Below, in pieces: positions 54,734-63,719 of a DNA stretch of 64,000 nucleotides (positions within the stretch are counted from its first letter, which is position 1; each line of letters opens with the position of its first letter). The stretch spans positions 248,001 to 312,000 of the forward strand of contig JAGQRW010000017.1 of assembly GCA_020425085.1 (NCBI GenBank). Direction: 5' to 3'. Source of the stretch: Paracoccaceae bacterium. GTDB lineage: Bacteria; Pseudomonadota; Alphaproteobacteria; Rhodobacterales; Rhodobacteraceae. The translations under genes and the position numbers were made by a program. Under the pieces are notes generated by a model, which did no database searches, had not been told where the DNA came from, and worked only from the letters and a program-made list of their open reading frames with translations.

Positions 54734-55942
54734 TCAGGCCGCCAGTCTGGCGCGTTCGATCAGGGCTATTTCGGGCGGCGATGCATCATCAACCCCCATT
54801 TCGGCAAGTGCCTGGCCAGCAGCCACAACCACCTTGCGCATCACATGTTCATCCATCTGGCCGATACAGCCAACGCGAAAACTGTCAACCACTGTCAGCT
54901 TGCCGGGATAGATGATGAAACCCTTGTCCTTCATCAACTGATAGAAACGGTCGAATTTGAAACCGGGATCGGCAGGACAAAAGAACGTGACGATGATCGG
55001 CGACAACCAGCGATCTTGCAACAGCGTTACAAAGCCAAGATCGCGCATGCCTTCGACCAGCACATCGCGATTGTTGGTATATCTGGCACCGCGACCTTTG
55101 ACGCCACCCTCTACCCGATGCGCCTCAAGCGCCACCAGAAACGCCGCTACCACATGCGTCGGCGGGGTAAATCGCCACTGACCCGTCTTGTTCATATGCG
55201 CCCATTGCGCATGAACGTCGAGGCTCAGGGAATGCGAATTGCCCCTGGCCTGTTCCAGCGCATCCTTGCGGGCAATGACAAACCCGAAACCCGGCACACC
55301 TTCGATACATTTGTTGGCCGAGGATACCATCGCCTCAAACCGGATGTCGGTTACATCAAGGTCAACCGCGCCAAACGCGCTCATGCTGTCCAGAAGCATC
55401 TTGCGCCCGGCGGCATAGGTAGCATCGGAAATCTCTTTTACCGGATTAAGGATACCGGAACTGGTTTCGCAGTGAATGGCGATCACATGGGTGATTTCAG
55501 GGTCCGCTGCCAATGCTGCCGCCACCTCGGCCCCACGGGGCGGCAGGTAATCGCCCTTGTCGATCAGGCTGAAATCGCGGCCAAGATAGCCAAGCGTTTC
55601 CGCCGCGCGTTTGCCGTAGGCGCCGTTGGCCAGCACCAGAACCTTGCCGGTTTTCGGAACGAACGAACCGATCATCGCCTCGACCGCAAAGGTTCCGCTG
55701 CCCTGTATCGGCACGCAATCAAATTCACCCTTGGTGTCACCAATAAGCGCCAGCAATCCCTGCCGCAGTGTCACCGTCATCGCCCGAAAATCGCCATCCC
55801 ATGAACCCCAGTCACGCAGCATCGCTGACTTGACCGCATAAGAGGTGGTAAGCGGGCCGGGTGTCAGCAGATAAGGTTCACCCAGATGGGGGGCAGGCAT
55901 TTCTGATCCGGCACCCGAATTATGCGTATCACCTGTCGTCAT
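54734..55942 (-). CDS. phnW: 2-aminoethylphosphonate-pyruvate transaminase PhnW
   Basis: A 402-residue class V PLP aminotransferase. YLLTPGPLTTSYAVK near residue 24, GSGTFAVEAMI, the PLP-Asp region DSMSAFGAVDLDV, and the PLP Lys in SANKCIEGVPG are typical of PhnW. It converts AEP plus pyruvate to phosphonoacetaldehyde plus alanine. The ATG at 55942 has AAAGGG nine bases upstream. The protein is about 30 residues longer at the N-terminus than usual. First gene of phnW-phnA-phnY. Confidence 0.93.
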   Translation of the reverse strand: MTTGDTHNSGAGSEMPAPHLGEPYLLTPGPLTTSYAVKSAMLRDWGSWDGDFRAMTVTLRQGLLALIGDTKGEFDCVPIQGSGTFAVEAMIGSFVPKTGKVLVLANGAYGKRAAETLGYLGRDFSLIDKGDYLPPRGAEVAAALAADPEITHVIAIHCETSSGILNPVKEISDATYAAGRKMLLDSMSAFGAVDLDVTDIRFEAMVSSANKCIEGVPGFGFVIARKDALEQARGNSHSLSLDVHAQWAHMNKTGQWRFTPPTHVVAAFLVALEAHRVEGGVKGRGARYTNNRDVLVEGMRDLGFVTLLQDRWLSPIIVTFFCPADPGFKFDRFYQLMKDKGFIIYPGKLTVVDSFRVGCIGQMDEHVMRKVVVAAGQALAEMGVDDASPPEIALIERARLAA

Positions 55943-56029
55943 CAGCCGCATCCCTTTGAAAATCAGCCCTGACAGAGGCTGGTTGCACGGCACAATGAAA
56001 CGCGATGACCTATTTGTAAAATCGTTATT

Positions 56030-57727
56030 TTATATTGATCCATCGGTTTTTTCGTTTGTCTCGGGTTCAGGCTTTTCCAGCAGTTTGGTGTCAAGCATCA
56101 GGTTGGCTCGATACAGGATCGGATAGGCCACCGCCGCGAATAACGAGTTGATTTCCTTTAGTGTATTCAGGGTTTCCAGATGGATATCACTGGTTTCAAA
56201 ACTTAGTTCCTGCCCGGAACCCAGACGTTTCAGGTGGCGTTTGCGGCTGGAACGCACCACGGCAGTCAAATTCGCCTTTTCCTCGACCAAACGCCGGGCG
56301 GCGTCGATGTCTTCGGAAACCAGCACATTCAGCGCCAGCCGGATATTGGCGGCGACCATGGCATGCGCCTCGCGCAATTCCTTCCAGCCGCTATCGGAAA
56401 ACCGCAACTGCTTTTTCTGCTTTTCCGCCGCCAGCCGCAGCAGACTTTTGACCACACGGTCGGCAGCTGCTTCAAGGTTGATGGAATAATCGGTCAGTTC
56501 CCGCGCCTGTTTCGCCTCGCGTTTGGACAGGCCGACGCGGTTCATTTCATGGGTGTAGCGGCGAATATCGTCAAACGCCTTGTTGACTTCTCGCTCCAGC
56601 GCAATGGTCTGTGCCACCTGCGCATCACTGCCCTTGGAAAACACGTCCATCACCGGTGCGACCATGGTTTCAACCATATCGCCCATGCGCAAAACCTCGC
56701 GCAGGATACCCGCCAGCGCCAGGCTGGGCGTACCCAGAACCGCCGGGTCAAGCGCGCTTTTCGGCATGCCAAGTGTGCCGGTGCCATCGTCAAGCGGCCG
56801 GGGTATGAACCGAAGCGACAGACGTTCGGCAAGTCCGAGTGTCGCCAGACCCAGCAACAGCACCGCCAGATTGAATACCACATGCACCGTCACCAGAACC
56901 TGCCCCGGCGGCCAGCCAGGCAGTTGAACGATTTCCGGAAACCACAACAGCAACATCAATGCGCCAATGGCCCCAAGCCCGCGCAGTGCCGTATTGGCGA
57001 ATACGATACGCCGGTCGTGCGGCGCCACGTTCCGCGTCAGCCAGACCGGCAGCAGCGCCCCACCCAGATTGGCCCCCAGCACCAGCGCCGCACCGACCCC
57101 GGTTGACAGTACATGATGGCTTGCCAGGGTCGCGCACAAAAGGATCATTGCCACGCTGGAATGCATCACAAAGGCAAATATCACCCCCAGCACGAATGCG
57201 GTCGCCACTTCCTTGTCCAGATAGCTGGCAATCAGCGGCACCAGCGTGCTTTCCTGCATTGGTTGCGACGCCTGGGAAATCATCCCGAGTGACAGCAATA
57301 TAAAGGCAATGCCCAACAGAACCCGGCCAATCTGACCCGCCTGCCGTCCATCGAACCTAAGGAACATCCAGCCGCCAAGTGTCAGCAGAACCGGGATAAG
57401 CCAGTCCAGCCGAAAGCTGAGAACCTGCACCACCAGCGCCGAGCCAAGATCGGCACCCAGCAGGATCGACAGCCCACCCATGAACGGGATCAATCCGCCC
57501 GCAACAAATCCAACCGTCAGGATTGCGGTAGCGGTGGCGCTTTGCAGCAAGACCGCAATCACCAGTCCGACCAAGGCTGATGGCACCCGCCCGCGCTGAT
57601 CGCCGATCAGCACCCGGCGCAGACCCGGCCCCGAGGCACGCTCGACCCCGGTTCGGACCATGCGAACCGCATAAAGCAGAAGAAAGATCGCGCCCGCCAG
57701 ATGCACAAGAAACAAAGGTAGTGTCAT
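56030..57727 (-). CDS. Na/Pi cotransporter family protein with PhoU-like domain
   Basis: About 565 residues. The membrane part has the two inverted repeats of the NaPi-II family (GLVIAVLLQSATATAIL and GVIFAFVMHSSVAMILL, the QSATAT/HSSVA motifs). The C-terminal 200 residues are a helical PhoU-like domain (EMNRVGLSKREAKQ, NLEAAADRVVKSLL). Bacterial proteins of this kind, such as YjbB, can export phosphate. It lies 87 bases upstream of phnW on the same strand, and phosphonate breakdown releases phosphate, so efflux is a natural role. The first ATG is at 57727. Confidence 0.88.
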   Translation of the reverse strand: MTLPLFLVHLAGAIFLLLYAVRMVRTGVERASGPGLRRVLIGDQRGRVPSALVGLVIAVLLQSATATAILTVGFVAGGLIPFMGGLSILLGADLGSALVVQVLSFRLDWLIPVLLTLGGWMFLRFDGRQAGQIGRVLLGIAFILLSLGMISQASQPMQESTLVPLIASYLDKEVATAFVLGVIFAFVMHSSVAMILLCATLASHHVLSTGVGAALVLGANLGGALLPVWLTRNVAPHDRRIVFANTALRGLGAIGALMLLLWFPEIVQLPGWPPGQVLVTVHVVFNLAVLLLGLATLGLAERLSLRFIPRPLDDGTGTLGMPKSALDPAVLGTPSLALAGILREVLRMGDMVETMVAPVMDVFSKGSDAQVAQTIALEREVNKAFDDIRRYTHEMNRVGLSKREAKQARELTDYSINLEAAADRVVKSLLRLAAEKQKKQLRFSDSGWKELREAHAMVAANIRLALNVLVSEDIDAARRLVEEKANLTAVVRSSRKRHLKRLGSGQELSFETSDIHLETLNTLKEINSLFAAVAYPILYRANLMLDTKLLEKPEPETNEKTDGSI

Positions 57728-57857
57728 AGGTGACTGAACTTTCGGTTTAATTACCGATATACCATCGGCCAAAGGCGGGAATTTTCGCTATACTTATTCA
57801 TAATCAAATCGTTATACTAAATCCATAGATCAATTCTGCTTATACCAGGTGAAGGAA

Positions 57858-58721
57858 ATGCGATATGTCCAGTTGAGGGCGTTTCACAATGTCGCCATCC
57901 ACGGCGGATTCTCGCGTGCCGCCGAGGCGCTGTTTCTGACCCAGCCCGCCATTTCCGATCAGGTGCGCAAGTTGGAGGAAGAATACGAAATCCTGTTGTT
58001 CAACCGCAAAAAGAAACAGGTGACGATAACACAACAGGGTGAACGCCTGCTGGAAATCACCAAGCGGTTGTTTGAAAATGAAAATCAGGCACTGGAACTG
58101 TTGTCGGAAAGCCGTGCCTTCAGTTCCGGCACCTTAAGGATCAAGGTTGATTCCGCCAATCATGTGCTAAGCAGTATCCGCCGGTTTCGTGAAAAATTCC
58201 CCGCAATTCATATAGAGATTCGCACCGGCAATTCTGATGAGGTGATAAAATCCCTATATGCCTATGAAACCGATATTGGTGTTCTGGGAACGGTGCCGAA
58301 AAATGCCGATATAGATGTGGTGCGCCTTGGCGAAAGCAGGATCATTGCCTTTGCCGCCAAAACCGGCCCATTCGCCGAAAACCTGGCGCTCAGCCTTGGG
58401 GATCTGGAAAAATTGCCTCTGGTGATGCGCGAACCCGGATCCAAAACCCGCCAGAAGATCGAGGCAGCAGCCAAGAAACAGAACTTCAACCTCCACCCCT
58501 TGATCGAGGCTGAGGGGCGCGAGGCGGTGCAGGAAATCGTTGCCTCGGGTGCCGGCATCGGCTTTGTCTCCGAAAAGGAATTCAGCAATGACGCGCGGCT
58601 GGTGCCGATCGCCATCAAGGGAAGCGCGATCCTGATGCAGGAAACCCTGGTATCCCTGCGCGAACGCAGCGGCAGCAAGCTGATCCATGCCTTCAAGGAA
58701 ATGGTGCAGCAGGAAATCTGA
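57858..58721 (+). CDS. AEP-catabolism LysR-type regulator
   Basis: A 287-residue LysR protein. The N-terminal helix-turn-helix (QLRAFHNVAIHGGFSRAAEALFLTQPAISDQVRKLE) is followed by a substrate-binding domain. It resembles the LysR group that accompanies phnWAY genes in proteobacteria. It probably activates phnWAY and the transporter in response to AEP or an intermediate. It is divergent from the Na/Pi gene. The ATG at 57858 gives the standard start; a GTG at 57849 adds three residues. Confidence 0.88.
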   Translation: MRYVQLRAFHNVAIHGGFSRAAEALFLTQPAISDQVRKLEEEYEILLFNRKKKQVTITQQGERLLEITKRLFENENQALELLSESRAFSSGTLRIKVDSANHVLSSIRRFREKFPAIHIEIRTGNSDEVIKSLYAYETDIGVLGTVPKNADIDVVRLGESRIIAFAAKTGPFAENLALSLGDLEKLPLVMREPGSKTRQKIEAAAKKQNFNLHPLIEAEGREAVQEIVASGAGIGFVSEKEFSNDARLVPIAIKGSAILMQETLVSLRERSGSKLIHAFKEMVQQEI

Positions 58722-58741
58722 ATCAGCCACGGGAGGCAACG

Positions 58742-59635
58742 ATCAGCACAAACGATACCCTTGGCCGGATCAGTGCTCTGCCCTGCTGGAGCGGAAAGAT
58801 TGATGTTGAACCCATGACGGGCGGCATCACCAATCAGAACTACCGGGTCACGGATGCAAAAGGCGCTTATGTCGTGCGCATCGGTGACGATATTCCCCAG
58901 CATCATGTGATGCGCTTCAACGAACTGGCAGTTGCGCGTGCTGCTCACGCCGCGGGGATCGGTCCTGCGGTTGTCTATGCCGAGACGGCGGTGACAGTGC
59001 TTGCGTTTATCGAAAGCCGCACCCTGACACCGGACGAGATCGCCGCACCTGAGATGCTGCCGCGTGTTCTTGATCTTGTGAAACGCTTTCACCGCGACGC
59101 GCCAAAGCATCTGCGCGGGCCGTCGCTGGTGTTTTGGGTGTTTCACCTGATCCGCGACTATGGCGTGACGCTGCGCGAACTGAACAGCCCGCATTTCAAC
59201 CTGATCGGCCAGCTTGTCGATGCAGGTAATGCGCTTCAATCCGCCTTGGGGCCGATTGACCTGGTGCTTGGTCATAACGATCTTCTGGCGGGCAACCTTC
59301 TGGATGACGGCAAGCGGTTGTGGCTGATTGATTTTGACTATGCCGGGTTCAACAGCCCGCTGTTTGACCTTGGGGGGCTTGCCTCCAACAACGGGCTTGG
59401 CAGGGCCGCGGAACACTCGATGCTGGAACGCTATTTTGAAATGCCGCTGAACGATGATCTTTGGCAACGCTACAGCGCCATGAAATGCGCCTCGCTTTTG
59501 CGCGAAACCATGTGGAGCATGGTCAGTGAACTGACCTCGGACCTTGATTTTGACTATGCCGCCTATAGCGCCGAAAACCTCGCCCGTTATCGCGCTGCCC
59601 ATGACGAATTCATCGCAAACAGGGGATCAGCATGA
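58742..59635 (+). CDS. Choline kinase-like phosphotransferase, apparent ATC start
   Basis: About 297 residues of the choline/ethanolamine kinase fold: GGITNQNYRV nucleotide loop, LGHNDLLAGNLL catalytic loop (HND) and LWLIDFDYAG metal site. The first ATG in frame (58814) falls inside the conserved N-terminus. The upstream codons read STNDTLGRISALPCWSGKI, which fits the family start. A perfect GGGAGG (58731-58736) lies 5 bases before an ATC at 58742. I therefore place the start at ATC, with 58814 as fallback. It would phosphorylate an amino alcohol. Its stop overlaps the next ATG by four bases. Confidence 0.75.
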   Translation: MSTNDTLGRISALPCWSGKIDVEPMTGGITNQNYRVTDAKGAYVVRIGDDIPQHHVMRFNELAVARAAHAAGIGPAVVYAETAVTVLAFIESRTLTPDEIAAPEMLPRVLDLVKRFHRDAPKHLRGPSLVFWVFHLIRDYGVTLRELNSPHFNLIGQLVDAGNALQSALGPIDLVLGHNDLLAGNLLDDGKRLWLIDFDYAGFNSPLFDLGGLASNNGLGRAAEHSMLERYFEMPLNDDLWQRYSAMKCASLLRETMWSMVSELTSDLDFDYAAYSAENLARYRAAHDEFIANRGSA

Positions 59636-62073
59636 CCGAACTACCTTCAACCGCCAAGGCGGTGATCATCGGCGGCGGCATCATCGGCTGTTCAACCGCC
59701 TATCACCTGGCCAAACTTGGCTGGAACGACACGGTCCTGCTGGAGCGGAAAAAACTGACCTCAGGCACCACCTTTCATGCCGCCGGGCTGGTGGGGCAGT
59801 TAAGGTCCAACGCCAATATCACGCAACTTCTGGGCTATTCCGTCGATCTTTACCGTAGGCTTGAGTCCGAAACCGGGCTTGGCACCGGCTGGAAGATGAA
59901 CGGCGGCTTGCGCCTTGCCTGCAACCCCGAACGCTGGACCGAGGTAAAGCGACAAGCAACCACAGCCCACAGTTTCGGTCTTGAAATGCAGCTTCTGACA
60001 CCGCTTGAGGCGCTCGAACTCTGGCCGTTGATGAATATCGACGATCTGGTTGGGGCTGCCTTCATGCCGACCGACGGGCAGGCAAACCCCGCCGACATCA
60101 CCCAGGCACTTGCAAGGGGGGCGCGACAAGGCGGCGTGAAGATATTCGAGGATACCGGTGTTACCGATATAGAGATCGAAAACGGCCGCATCCGCGCCGT
60201 CATCACTGAAATGGGCCGTATTGAATGTGAACGCGTGATCTGTTGCGCCGGTCAGTGGACCCGCGCCTTTGCCGCCCGCTTTGGCGTCAACGTGCCACTG
60301 GTTTCGATGCAGCACCAATACATGCTGACCGAACCGATCAAGGGCGTCACCCCGACCCTGCCGACCCTGCGCGATCCCGACCGGCTGACCTATTACAAGG
60401 AGGAGGTCGGTGGTCTGGTGATGGGCGGCTATGAACCGAACCCGAAACCATGGGCGGTAAACGGCATTCCCAAGGGGTTCCACTATACCCTGCTGGACAG
60501 TGATTTTGATCATTTTGAACCGATCATGGAACTGGCGCTGGGGCGGGTTCCGGCGCTGGAAACCGCCGGCATCAAAACCCTGACCAACGGCCCGGAAAGT
60601 TTCACCCCTGACGGCAATTTCATCATCGGTGAGGCCCCGGAACTGAAGAATTTCTTTGTCGGTGCCGGGTTCAACGCCTTTGGCATCGCCTCGGGTGGCG
60701 GTGCGGGCATGGCGCTGGCGGAATGGGTGAAAAACGGCGAGCCGCCTTATGATCTGTGGGCTGCCGATATCCGCCGTTTTGGCCGCCCGCATTTCGACAC
60801 CAATTGGGTGCGAACCCGCACCATCGAGGCTTATGGCAAACATTACACCATGGCCTGGCCCTATGAAGAACATACCTCGGCCCGCCCTTGCCGTCGCTCG
60901 CCGCTATATGAGGTGTTGAAAAACCAAGGTGCCTGTTTTGGCGAAAAACTGGGCTGGGAAAGGCCGAACTGGTTTGCCCTGGCGGGCCAGAAGGCGCAGG
61001 ATGTCTATAGCTTTGGCCGCCAGAACTGGTTTGATGCGGTGGGGCGTGAACACCGCGCGGCGCGCGATGCGGCGGTGCTGATCGACCAGACCTCATTCGC
61101 CAAATACTTGCTGAAAGGGCCGGATGCACTGGCCGCCCTTGACCGGGTCGCCGCCAACGATATGGACCGGCCAATCGGATCACTAACCTATACCCAAATG
61201 CTGAACCGCCGGGGTGGCATCGAATGCGACCTGACGGTGGGACGCTTGAAAGTGGATGAGTTTTACATCGTCACCGGCACCGGTTTTGCCACGCATGATT
61301 TTGATTGGATCCGCCGCAACATCCCGGCCAGGATGAACTGCCAGTTGTTCGACATCACATCTTCCAATGCGGTTCTGTCGCTGATGGGGCCAAAGGCGCG
61401 GCAGATACTTGAGCAGATTTGCCCAAATGATCTGTCCAACGCGGCGTTCAAATTTGCCACCTTGCAGAATATCAGCATTGCCGCCTGCCCGGTCACGGCA
61501 CTGCGCATCACCTATGTCGGGGAGCTTGGCTGGGAACTGCACATGCCGGTCGAATACGCCAGTACGGTCTATGCAGCGGTGATGGCGGCGGGGCACGAAC
61601 ATGGCCTGCTCAATGCCGGTTACCGGGCGATTGAATCGCTGAGGCTGGAAAAGGGGTATCGCGCCTGGGGGGCGGATATCGGGCCGGATCACACACCGCT
61701 GGAGGCCGGGTTGGGCTGGGCGGTGAAGCCGGGCAATCAACGCGATTTCATCGGTTGCGCCGCTTTCAAGGCACAGCGCCAGGAAGGCGTGAAAAAACTG
61801 CTGGCAACCTTTACCGCAGCACCCGAAGTGGTGCTGCTGGGACGCGAAACCATTTATCGCGACGGCCAGCGGGTAGGCTGGCTAAGTTCGGGTGGATACG
61901 GCTATTCCATCGGTAAATCCATCGGCATGGGTTATGTGCGCAATCCGGATGGGGTTGATGCGGAATATGTGCTTAGCGGTGATTACGAACTTGAGGTCGC
62001 CAGCCAGCGTGTCCCGGCCACAGTCACCCTTGCACCGCTTTTTGACCCTGAAATGCGCCGGGTTCGGGTTTGA
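59632..62073 (+). CDS. Dimethylglycine/sarcosine dehydrogenase-like flavoprotein with GcvT domain
   Basis: An 813-residue two-part enzyme. The N-terminal half is an FAD oxidoreductase (VIIGGGIIGCSTAYHLAKLG near residue 11; GTTFHAAGLVG, whose His matches the covalent FAD His of dimethylglycine dehydrogenase). The C-terminal half is a GcvT-type aminomethyltransferase domain that binds tetrahydrofolate (RAARDAAVLIDQTSFAKY; YVGELGWELHMPVEYA). It should oxidise an N-methyl amine and hand the methyl to folate. ATGA overlap with the kinase-like gene shows coupling. Confidence 0.88.
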   Translation: MTELPSTAKAVIIGGGIIGCSTAYHLAKLGWNDTVLLERKKLTSGTTFHAAGLVGQLRSNANITQLLGYSVDLYRRLESETGLGTGWKMNGGLRLACNPERWTEVKRQATTAHSFGLEMQLLTPLEALELWPLMNIDDLVGAAFMPTDGQANPADITQALARGARQGGVKIFEDTGVTDIEIENGRIRAVITEMGRIECERVICCAGQWTRAFAARFGVNVPLVSMQHQYMLTEPIKGVTPTLPTLRDPDRLTYYKEEVGGLVMGGYEPNPKPWAVNGIPKGFHYTLLDSDFDHFEPIMELALGRVPALETAGIKTLTNGPESFTPDGNFIIGEAPELKNFFVGAGFNAFGIASGGGAGMALAEWVKNGEPPYDLWAADIRRFGRPHFDTNWVRTRTIEAYGKHYTMAWPYEEHTSARPCRRSPLYEVLKNQGACFGEKLGWERPNWFALAGQKAQDVYSFGRQNWFDAVGREHRAARDAAVLIDQTSFAKYLLKGPDALAALDRVAANDMDRPIGSLTYTQMLNRRGGIECDLTVGRLKVDEFYIVTGTGFATHDFDWIRRNIPARMNCQLFDITSSNAVLSLMGPKARQILEQICPNDLSNAAFKFATLQNISIAACPVTALRITYVGELGWELHMPVEYASTVYAAVMAAGHEHGLLNAGYRAIESLRLEKGYRAWGADIGPDHTPLEAGLGWAVKPGNQRDFIGCAAFKAQRQEGVKKLLATFTAAPEVVLLGRETIYRDGQRVGWLSSGGYGYSIGKSIGMGYVRNPDGVDAEYVLSGDYELEVASQRVPATVTLAPLFDPEMRRVRV

Positions 62074-62284
62074 ATTTGTGGCCGAACGGCGGCTCTGTGA
62101 CATCCTGTCCCGGTAGCGGATCGAGTACGAATACAGCTTGACCGCCACCCGTCCCGGTGTGATTTTGGCGCCGCAACCTCAGGGCGCTGATCGCGGCACA
62201 CGAATGTGGGCAACCGTGGCGCAGGCCCCAATCGTGATTTGTCCGGTTGCCACGAAATCTCCGGGGCCGAATTAGGAGCCCAGG

Positions 62285-63652
62285 ATGAAAACCATCATCG
62301 AACCTTTTCGCATCAAGTCCGTCGAACCCATCCGCATGACCACGCGGGATGAGCGAAAGAGCCTGATCAAAGATAACCACTACAACCTGTTTTCGCTGAA
62401 ATCCGACGATGTGCTGATCGACCTTCTGACCGACAGCGGCACCGGCGCCATGAGCTCAAACCAATGGGCCGCCATCATGCGCGGCGACGAAAGCTATGCC
62501 GGCTCACCCTCGTTCCTGCATTTTGAGGCGGCGGTGCGCAATCTGATGCCGTTCACCTATATCCTGCCGACCCACCAGGGCCGCGCCGCCGAGGCGATCC
62601 TGTTCTCGATCTATGGCGGCAAGGGCAAGAATATTCCGAACAACACGCATTTTGACACCACCCGTGGCAATATCGAAGCCACCGGTGCGCGCGCTCATGA
62701 TCTGGTGATCGACGAGGGGCGTGACCCGACCAATGAGCATCCCTTCAAGGGCAACATGAACCTTGACAAGCTCGAGGCGTATCTGGCCGAACACAAGGAC
62801 AGCGTTCCTTGTGTGATGATGACCATCACCAACAACGCGGGGGGCGGGCAGCCGGTCAGCCTTGAAAACATCCGCGCGGTTGCGGCGATTGCCAAAAAGC
62901 ACGGCAAACCCTTTATCATCGACGGTTGCCGCTTTGCTGAAAATGCCTGGTTCATCAAACTGCGCGAACCCGGACAGGCGGATCGTTCCATCACCGATAT
63001 CGTGCGCGATTGTTTCACTTGCGCCGACGGCATGACCATGAGCGCCAAGAAAGATGGCTTTGCCAATATTGGTGGCTGGCTGGCGCTGAACGATTCGGAT
63101 ATCGCTGATCTGGCACGGGCCAAGCTGATCCAGACCGAGGGGTTTCCCACTTATGGCGGCATGGCCGGGCGTGATCTTGAAGCGATTGCGCAAGGTCTGA
63201 GCGAAATCGTGGACGAGGATTACCTGCGCTACCGCATCCGCACCAACGCCTATATCAGCGAGAAACTCGATGCCATGGGCATCCCGGTGGTGAAACCGGC
63301 AGGCGGGCATGCGGTGTTTGTCGATGCAAGGAAATGGCTGTCGCATATTCCGCCCCTGTCCTATCCGGGGCACGCACTGGCGGTTGCGCTATATGAAATC
63401 GGCGGCATCCGCAGTTGCGAGATCGGCACCGTGATGTTCGGGCGCCAACCCGATGGCACCGAGCAACCGGCCGCAATGGATCTGGTGCGCATGGCCTTTC
63501 CGCGCCGCACCTATACGCAATCCCACGCCGATTACCTGATCGAATCGTTCGAGGAACTGGTGCCGCTGAAAGACCGCCTGAAGGGTTTCAAAATAACTGA
63601 GGAGCCGAAACTGATGCGTCATTTTACCTGTCATTTCGCACCGCTCGGCTGA
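62285..63652 (+). CDS. tnaA: Tryptophanase-type beta-eliminating lyase
   Basis: A 455-residue PLP enzyme. The PLP Lys lies in MTMSAKKDGFANIGG; other conserved parts are TYILPTHQGRAAEAIL, TNNAGGGQPVS and FPTYGGMAGRD. At the place where tyrosine phenol-lyase has the substrate Arg in SMERG, this protein has SCEIG (Ile), as in tryptophanase. So it probably splits tryptophan to indole, pyruvate and ammonia. The ribosome site AGGAG is strong. No tnaC-like leader is evident in the 211 bases upstream. It may be a separate unit from the two genes before it. Confidence 0.88.
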   Translation: MKTIIEPFRIKSVEPIRMTTRDERKSLIKDNHYNLFSLKSDDVLIDLLTDSGTGAMSSNQWAAIMRGDESYAGSPSFLHFEAAVRNLMPFTYILPTHQGRAAEAILFSIYGGKGKNIPNNTHFDTTRGNIEATGARAHDLVIDEGRDPTNEHPFKGNMNLDKLEAYLAEHKDSVPCVMMTITNNAGGGQPVSLENIRAVAAIAKKHGKPFIIDGCRFAENAWFIKLREPGQADRSITDIVRDCFTCADGMTMSAKKDGFANIGGWLALNDSDIADLARAKLIQTEGFPTYGGMAGRDLEAIAQGLSEIVDEDYLRYRIRTNAYISEKLDAMGIPVVKPAGGHAVFVDARKWLSHIPPLSYPGHALAVALYEIGGIRSCEIGTVMFGRQPDGTEQPAAMDLVRMAFPRRTYTQSHADYLIESFEELVPLKDRLKGFKITEEPKLMRHFTCHFAPLG

Positions 63653-63677
63653 TCGGCTGACCACTGGCGACAGACGG

Positions 63678-63711
63678 ATATGCCCCGCACCGACATCTGT
63701 GCGGGGCATAT
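63678..63711. terminator. Hairpin between convergent tnaA and moeB
   Basis: Thirteen-base perfect arms ATATGCCCCGCAC and GTGCGGGGCATAT with an 8-base loop. It sits between two genes that face each other, so it can serve both. The T run is short on either strand. Confidence 0.65.
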
Positions 63712-63719
63712 TCGACCAT

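Noticed and set aside
58262..59602. 446-residue minus-strand frame opposite the LysR and kinase-like genes
   Set aside because: The plus strand encodes recognisable LysR and kinase motifs here; the minus frame is a shadow.
59800..60873. 357-residue minus-strand frame opposite the flavoprotein gene
   Set aside because: Shadow of the dimethylglycine-dehydrogenase-like gene, which has clear FAD and GcvT motifs.
62074..62284. tnaC-like leader peptide before the tryptophanase gene
   Set aside because: No short Trp-containing frame with a ribosome site is visible in the spacer.
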